46,476 nt of DNA from Deferrisomatales bacterium (GTDB lineage Bacteria > Desulfobacterota > Deferrisomatia > Deferrisomatales > JARGFW01). The notes under the pieces are model-generated. The model saw nothing but the letters and a program-made list of their open reading frames with translations, was not told where the DNA came from and ran no database searches. Shown here one piece after another: positions 42,288 through 46,476 of the stretch. Location of the stretch: positions 1-46,476 of the forward strand of contig JARGFW010000015.1 in NCBI GenBank assembly GCA_029211085.1, in the 5' to 3' direction. Position 1 is the first letter of the stretch. Each line of letters opens with the position of its first letter. A program made the position numbers and the translations under genes.

Positions 42288-44453
42288 TCAGCCCGGAGGG
42301 CGTCTCCCTCCTTCCGTCGGCCGGACCCTGCAGAGCGCGCTGCGAAGCGATTCCGACCCGGTGTCCGGGTCGTACGCAGCATCACCGAAGAGCAGGTTCA
42401 AGCTCGATCGCTTCCAACCATAGTCTGGGGGGGCGTCTTCAGGGAACCACCATGCGTGCTCCGCGCCGACCACATCCGGAGCAATGCCGTCGAAAAAAGA
42501 CGCCTTCATGGTGATCCGCCCTTCTCGTGTCTCTACCCAAACCCACTCTCCGTCCTGAATCCCGAGCCCCGTGGCTGTTTCCGGGTGAATCTCGAGCAGA
42601 GGGTCCGGGTGCCGCCGCCGCAGGCTCTCGACCTGGCGGCCTTCGCTGTGGAAGAACTCCTTGATCCGGCCCGAGCCCGTAAGGATCAAGGGGTACTCCT
42701 TCGCCACCTCCGGGGCAGACACCGGAGTGAGCGGCGGTTCCCGGTACACGGGCAGGGGTGAGACGCCAAGGTCTGTCAGCGGCTCCGCCAACAGCTCGAA
42801 CTTCTTGGACGGGGTCGCGAACCCCTCGTCCCGGTATTTGAAGTAACGCTGCTCAGCCGTGAGGATCCCCTTTTCGCAAAACTGCTCGAAGTCGAGCCCG
42901 GTCTCCTCGAGAGTCCAGTTCAGGTGCGCGCGGTAGCTCGGCCAAGGGAAGGCGTGGGTCAACCCGAGGCGCCGGGCAACCTCGAAGATCACCTCCCGGT
43001 CGTCCCGGGTTTCGCCGAGCTGGGCAACCTTCGGGCGCGCCAGCACGCACCAGATCTTGTGGAGACTGGCCACGTCCTCGGTCTCCAACCACGAAGCTGC
43101 AGGAAGGACGAGATCTGCCAGCTGCGCGGTCGGGGTCATGAACAGTTCGGAAACAACCGAGAACTCGAGCGCGTGAAGAGCTCGCTCAATTTCCAGAGAA
43201 TGGGTGCTCGTGACGAGGACGTTGGCACCCATCAGCCAGACCGCCCGCATGCGGTACGGCTCGCCGGTCAGGATCGAACGCCAGAAGGAGGGCTGCTGGA
43301 CGCCGGGGAAGAGCGGAAACCGATCGGCGTCGATCGACCGTTCCCCCTTCTCCGGAGGAAGGAACTCCGCACCCGCCAGGACGGGAGTGTGCCACGGCGA
43401 CCTCCGCGCCACGGGAGGTGGCGCCACCCACAGAGCATCCCCTCCCGGCCGGTCGATGTTGCCGGTGATCGCGCTCAGGATCAGGAGGGAACGAGCCGTC
43501 TGAAAGGCGCAGGGACTCATGTCGATGGCGTTGCCCCACTGGAGGCAGGCGGGTTTCGTGGTGGCGTAGGTCCGTGCGGCCGCACGGATGGTCTCCGGCT
43601 CCAGCCGGGTGATGGCTCCCGCCCATTCAGGGGTGAAGGGGCGGACATGGGTGACGAGTTCGTCCCAGCCGACGCAGTGATGGCGGACGAAGTCTCTATC
43701 GAAGAGGTCTTCCTCGATAACCGCGTGAATCATCGCCAGGGCGAGGGCCCCGTCCGTCCCCGGCCGCAGCTGCAGCCAGTGCTGCGCACTCTCCGCCGGC
43801 TTGGTGCACCTCGGATCCACCACGATGACCTGGTCGGCGTTGCGGAGGGCGCGTTGGACCATCCCGCCGCACATGCCGTCGGCACCCCCGGTTTGGGTGA
43901 TGTTGCAACCCCACAGGAGCACGCACCTGGGAGCTTCACCTCCAAACCCATAGACATCGGCGACGGGAAGCTGCCCGCACGAGTAGCGCGCCGCCTGTTG
44001 GCGGGGCAGGTAGCAGAACTCAAGGGGCTCCGTAATGTTCGGCGTGCCAAACGCGTGGGCGAACCGCGCCACGAAACCCGAGTAGGGCCGCCCGGTGCCC
44101 TGCACCATTCCCAAATACTCGCTGCCACTTTCCTGGCGGATGGCCGTGAACTCCGAGACCATCCACTCGACCGCCTCATCCCACGAGAGCCGTTCCCAGC
44201 GGTTCTCACCCCTCCGGCCGACCCGCTTGAGCGGGTGGGTCAGCCGGTCCGGGTGGTAGAGCAGCTCAGCCGACGCCGCGCCTTTCGGGCACAGGTAGCC
44301 GCGGCTGGTGGGGCACTCCGGATCACCCGTGACCTTGACGACGCGCCCGTTCTCCACGTGGACCAGCACCTGACACACGCCGTGGCACATCCGGCACGCA
44401 GACCGGATGACGGAGTGCTCGCCGCGGGGGACGACAGGAGGTCTAGCCGGCAT
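42288..44453 (-). CDS. molybdopterin oxidoreductase (DMSO reductase family)
   Basis: The protein has 721 residues from ATG 44453, inside the last codons of the methyltransferase gene and preceded by GGAGGATTGGG. The N-terminal [4Fe-4S] site is CRMCHGVC with a distal Cys in GYLCPKGAAS. HPLKRVGRRGENRWERLSWD is the classic following segment. The likely Mo ligand is the Cys in EPLEFCYLPRQQA. LWGCNITQTGG, VVDPRCTKPAE and the C-terminal molydopterin-binding HPETATGLGIQDGEWVWVET are present. No Tat signal is seen, so it is cytoplasmic. Possible reactions include hydroxyl transfer, hydration or dehydroxylation of aromatics; the sequence does not decide. Confidence 0.9.
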   Translation of the reverse strand: MPARPPVVPRGEHSVIRSACRMCHGVCQVLVHVENGRVVKVTGDPECPTSRGYLCPKGAASAELLYHPDRLTHPLKRVGRRGENRWERLSWDEAVEWMVSEFTAIRQESGSEYLGMVQGTGRPYSGFVARFAHAFGTPNITEPLEFCYLPRQQAARYSCGQLPVADVYGFGGEAPRCVLLWGCNITQTGGADGMCGGMVQRALRNADQVIVVDPRCTKPAESAQHWLQLRPGTDGALALAMIHAVIEEDLFDRDFVRHHCVGWDELVTHVRPFTPEWAGAITRLEPETIRAAARTYATTKPACLQWGNAIDMSPCAFQTARSLLILSAITGNIDRPGGDALWVAPPPVARRSPWHTPVLAGAEFLPPEKGERSIDADRFPLFPGVQQPSFWRSILTGEPYRMRAVWLMGANVLVTSTHSLEIERALHALEFSVVSELFMTPTAQLADLVLPAASWLETEDVASLHKIWCVLARPKVAQLGETRDDREVIFEVARRLGLTHAFPWPSYRAHLNWTLEETGLDFEQFCEKGILTAEQRYFKYRDEGFATPSKKFELLAEPLTDLGVSPLPVYREPPLTPVSAPEVAKEYPLILTGSGRIKEFFHSEGRQVESLRRRHPDPLLEIHPETATGLGIQDGEWVWVETREGRITMKASFFDGIAPDVVGAEHAWWFPEDAPPDYGWKRSSLNLLFGDAAYDPDTGSESLRSALCRVRPTEGGRRPPG

Positions 44454-45246
44454 CCCCAATCCTCCTGGCCCGGATGGCACGGGTGTAGTTCCTGCAGTGC
44501 CGGTCGCGACCCAGCACCAGCTCCGATGCGAAAAGCGCCTCTCTTATGCCCCGATCCATCGGATCGACGATCGCGGAGTCCAGGCCGGCTGCCAGGGCGA
44601 GGGTGAGAAACGCCTGATTCACCAGGGTGCGCGAGGGCAGGCCGAAGGAGACGTTGGAGAGTCCGGCCGTCAGGTGCGCTTCTGGAAACTCGTTACGGAC
44701 CGCCCGCATGGTGTCCAACGCCACGTTGCACACCTGGTTGTCCGTGGCCAAGGCCATGACCAGGGGGTCGACGTAGACCCGATCGTCGGTCACACCTGCC
44801 TTCCTCGTCTCTTCGAAGAGCCTTCGGACCACTGCCATCCGCTCCTGCACCCCCTTGGGGATTCCCTTGTCGTCCAAGGCGAGGGCGATCACCGAGCAGC
44901 CGTGCTGCGCCACCAGGGGAAGAATGCCGGTCAAGCGCGGCGGCTCGCCGCTGATCGAGTTGATCATCGGCGTCTGCTTCACCTCGGCCAGCGCCGATCC
45001 CAGCGCAGCCGGGTTTGCACTGTCCAGGCACAGCTGCACATCGACCGCGTCCTGCACGGTCCGGACGAGCCAGACCAGGTCGTCCGGCTCCCGGGAGGGG
45101 TTCGTCCCCGCGTTCATATCGAGCACACCGGCACCGGCTTCCACCTGGTCTCTGGCTAGTTCTTGGATGAACGCCGCGTTCCGATCGACAACAGCAGCTC
45201 CGACCTCTTTGCGGGTTCCGTTGATCTTCTCTCCGATGATGAGCAT
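44443..45246 (-). CDS. methyltetrahydrofolate:corrinoid methyltransferase (DHPS-like)
   Basis: This 267-residue TIM barrel of the pterin-binding family starts with LIIGEKINGTRKEV and has GAGVLDMNAGTN (pterin-binding Asp and Asn), QLCLDSANPAAL, INSISGEPPRL, VYVDPLVMALATDN and TAGLSNVSFGLPSR. These are the signatures of AcsE, MtgA and MtvA-like enzymes. It would move methyl groups between tetrahydrofolate and the corrinoid protein encoded 5 kb downstream, completing a three-part methyl-transfer system. It is coupled to the molybdopterin oxidoreductase gene by overlap. Confidence 0.9.
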   Translation of the reverse strand: MLIIGEKINGTRKEVGAAVVDRNAAFIQELARDQVEAGAGVLDMNAGTNPSREPDDLVWLVRTVQDAVDVQLCLDSANPAALGSALAEVKQTPMINSISGEPPRLTGILPLVAQHGCSVIALALDDKGIPKGVQERMAVVRRLFEETRKAGVTDDRVYVDPLVMALATDNQVCNVALDTMRAVRNEFPEAHLTAGLSNVSFGLPSRTLVNQAFLTLALAAGLDSAIVDPMDRGIREALFASELVLGRDRHCRNYTRAIRARRIGDAG

Positions 45247-45311
45247 GGCGGATTTCTCCTGGCGGGCGTTGAAAAGGGAAGACGATGCGTACGGGCCTTG
45301 CCAGGGACCTC

Positions 45312-45327
45312 TACAAGGGGCGTGCCA
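45312..45327 (-). promoter_or_regulatory. sigma54 promoter of the methyltransferase/Mo-enzyme genes
   Basis: The minus strand reads TGGCACGCCCCTTGTA, with a perfect -24 box and TTGTA at -12, as in the promoter at 41927-41942. It lies 65 bp upstream of the methyltransferase ATG. The paired repeats at 45412-45446 lie about 85 bp upstream. Confidence 0.7.
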
Positions 45328-45411
45328 TCAGGCCGCGACACGCAAAATGGCTCATTTGAAACGATAACGCGACGCCTCTGACCCGGGAGCGACTCAGCGG
45401 CAGCGGCCCAC

Positions 45412-45446
45412 CCACGGCATTTCGCGGTTCCTGCAAAATCTCGCGG
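45412..45446. promoter_or_regulatory. paired activator-binding sites (UAS) of the methyltransferase genes
   Basis: CCACGGCATTTCGCGG (45412-45427) is followed 19 bp later by the weaker CTGCAAAATCTCGCGG (45431-45446). The first differs from the hyuA site at 20901-20916 by one base. The pair overlaps the region just downstream of the SnoaL-like gene stop. Confidence 0.68.
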
Positions 45447-45462
45447 GTGGATGGCTGACACA

Positions 45463-45933
45463 TCAGGCCCCTGCCTTCATCGAGACCGGATTACCGGTTA
45501 TCCAAAGCACACTGAGCTTCACGGTGACGAACCTCCAACCCTCCGGAGTGCGGCGGTAGGTGCAGTCGTACCAGCCGCCGCCGTCCCAATGGTCGAAAGG
45601 CGTCGGGCCGACGTGGACCGCTTGGAGATAAGAGCGCGACGTGGCGCTGTCCCCTTCGATCTCGATCTGATGGTTGGTGCTGAGGTGGTGGGTCCCTGTG
45701 TACTTCCCCAATCCATGGGGCATCAGCTCTGGCATCTTCTCCTTGGGCATGCGGAAGGTCTCGCCGGACGTGGAGGTCGGCTCGGGGATCTCCACGTATC
45801 CGCCGTCCACGAAGTTCGCGGCGTACCCTTGGTAGTCCTTGTTGTCGAGGCAGGAGGCAAACCGGTAGAGGAGGTCGCTGATGTGGGCTCGGTCTACCAG
45901 CCACTGCACCTGAACGTTGAGGAAGTCGTTCAT
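45463..45933 (-). CDS. SnoaL-like (NTF2-fold) protein
   Basis: The protein has 156 residues. DRAHISDLLYRFASCLDNKDYQGYAANFVDGG is read as two pieces of the typical SnoaL-type cone-shaped fold, and THHLSTNHQIEIEGD, YLQAVHVGP and GGGWYDCTYRRTPEGWRF form the beta-sheet. Members are polyketide cyclases, dehydratases or small partner subunits. It lies between the truncated regulator and the sigma54 promoter at 45.3 kb. Whether it is transcribed with upstream or downstream genes is not clear. Confidence 0.82.
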   Translation of the reverse strand: MNDFLNVQVQWLVDRAHISDLLYRFASCLDNKDYQGYAANFVDGGYVEIPEPTSTSGETFRMPKEKMPELMPHGLGKYTGTHHLSTNHQIEIEGDSATSRSYLQAVHVGPTPFDHWDGGGWYDCTYRRTPEGWRFVTVKLSVLWITGNPVSMKAGA

Positions 45934-45994
45934 GAGGTTCTCGGCGAGAAAAGGAGACAGGCGGGGCTTCCGCCAGATGACGAATGCTAGGCTC

Positions 45995-46423
45995 TCAGTC
46001 AGGCCTTCGGATCTTGAGCTTCTTCATCCGCGAGCGGAGGGTGCTGGCTTTGAGCCCCAGGCAGCTCGCAGCACCGTTGGGTCCTTCGATCTTCCACTTG
46101 GTCTGCCGCAGCACGCTCAATATGTGATCGCGTTCTGCATCTGCCAGGGTAAGACCCACCTTCGGGGCGGACGACCCACGTCCCGGCACCTCGATGTGCA
46201 GTTCGTCGCCGCTGCTCGTGATCAGGGCCCGTTCGATCACGTTCTCCAACTCGCGCACGTTTCCCGGCCAGGAGTAGCCCTTTAGCTCATCCAGGGTCGC
46301 CCTCGAAACGCGGCCGGCGCGCCGTCCTGTCTCTTTGCCGTACTTCTCTACGAACCAACTCACGAAGAGGGGGATGTCCTCCGTCCGCTTACGCAGCGGC
46401 GGAACAAGAATGGGAAATACCCA
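45995..46423 (-). pseudogene. 3' part of a second sigma54 activator gene, broken near the window edge
   Basis: The frame matches the end of the activator at 21053-22675: [40 protein letters not shown] and the DNA-binding part WKIEGPNGAASCLGLKASTL. Upstream of VFPI (at about 46420) the match stops abruptly. The expected WYRLS is replaced by TGQHW and unrelated codons, although the frame stays open to the edge. Sensor and most of the AAA+ domain are therefore missing or displaced. The foreign sequence starting with CAGTGTTGTCCGGTTAGG looks like an insertion-element end, which I cannot confirm. A separate DNA-binding fragment starting at an internal Met could still be made. Confidence 0.75.
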
Positions 46424-46476
46424 GTGTTGTCCGGTTAGGTTATTGCAACGACTGACCCGCCGCCGGGTTGGATCTC

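Noticed and set aside
42288..44453. Pyrogallol-phloroglucinol transhydroxylase large subunit
   Set aside because: Attractive in this context, but the protein has an N-terminal [4Fe-4S] site and there is no separate iron-sulfur beta subunit gene, unlike the known transhydroxylase.

Overview
The window comes from a high-GC Gram-negative bacterium. Outer-membrane β-barrel and signal-peptide proteins are present, together with many oxygen-sensitive functions: corrinoid methyl transfer, ferredoxin/flavodoxin proteins, a molybdopterin oxidoreductase, a HyuA/HyuB carboxylase-type enzyme and butyrate kinase. The mix fits an anaerobic or facultative degrader of aromatic or polyketide-like compounds, perhaps Desulfobacterota or another proteobacterium; this assignment is inference. 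Every gene I can support is on the minus strand, so transcription runs from high to low coordinates. No tRNA, rRNA or CRISPR array was seen.

Layout from right (upstream) to left (downstream). (1) 45.5-46.4 kb: the 3' part of a sigma54 activator gene, cut off near the window edge by unrelated sequence, and a SnoaL-like protein. (2) 42.3-45.25 kb: a methyltetrahydrofolate-type methyltransferase and a molybdopterin oxidoreductase behind a sigma54 promoter. (3) 22.7-41.9 kb: a very long co-directional series, probably one operon, headed by a second sigma54 promoter. It encodes a HyuA/HyuB chimera, a flavodoxin-fold reductase, corrinoid protein plus UroD-type methyltransferase, an MFS transporter, a Pta/Ptb-type acyltransferase, butyrate kinase, an AcpS-ACP fusion, a CocE-type hydrolase, a second flavodoxin-fold reductase, a VOC protein, a DAPG-hydrolase-family protein, a NuoEF-like fusion, a NuoG/GltD-like flavoprotein, a fumarate-reductase-type flavoprotein, a flavodoxin/ferredoxin and an enoyl-CoA hydratase. 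(4) 21.05-22.7 kb: an intact sigma54 activator. (5) 14.45-20.7 kb: hyuA, hyuB, an acyl-CoA ligase and an EthD protein behind a third sigma54 promoter. (6) 2.75-13.9 kb: a DUF1302-DUF1329-YCF48-MMPL envelope cluster, then cupin, SDR, 3-hydroxyacyl-CoA-dehydrogenase-like, BKACE and cyclase genes behind a sigma70-like promoter. (7) 0-2.75 kb: an IclR regulator, a nitroreductase and fragments of dead genes.

Working model (inference). The window encodes breakdown of a methoxylated and/or acylated phenolic such as an acylphloroglucinol. Methyl groups would go through the corrinoid system. C-acyl groups could be removed by the DAPG-hydrolase homologue or carboxylated and activated by HyuAB plus ligase. 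The ring would be reduced (SDR), hydrolysed (cyclase), oxidised (3HAD family) and cleaved (BKACE), as in the published anaerobic phloroglucinol pathway. Pta/Ptb plus Buk would give ATP.

The most notable signal is regulatory. All three sigma54 promoters share a TGGCACG -24 box and carry, 85-102 bp upstream, a pair of related 16-bp inverted repeats spaced 19-20 bp. This points to one regulon controlled by the sigma54 activators encoded here.
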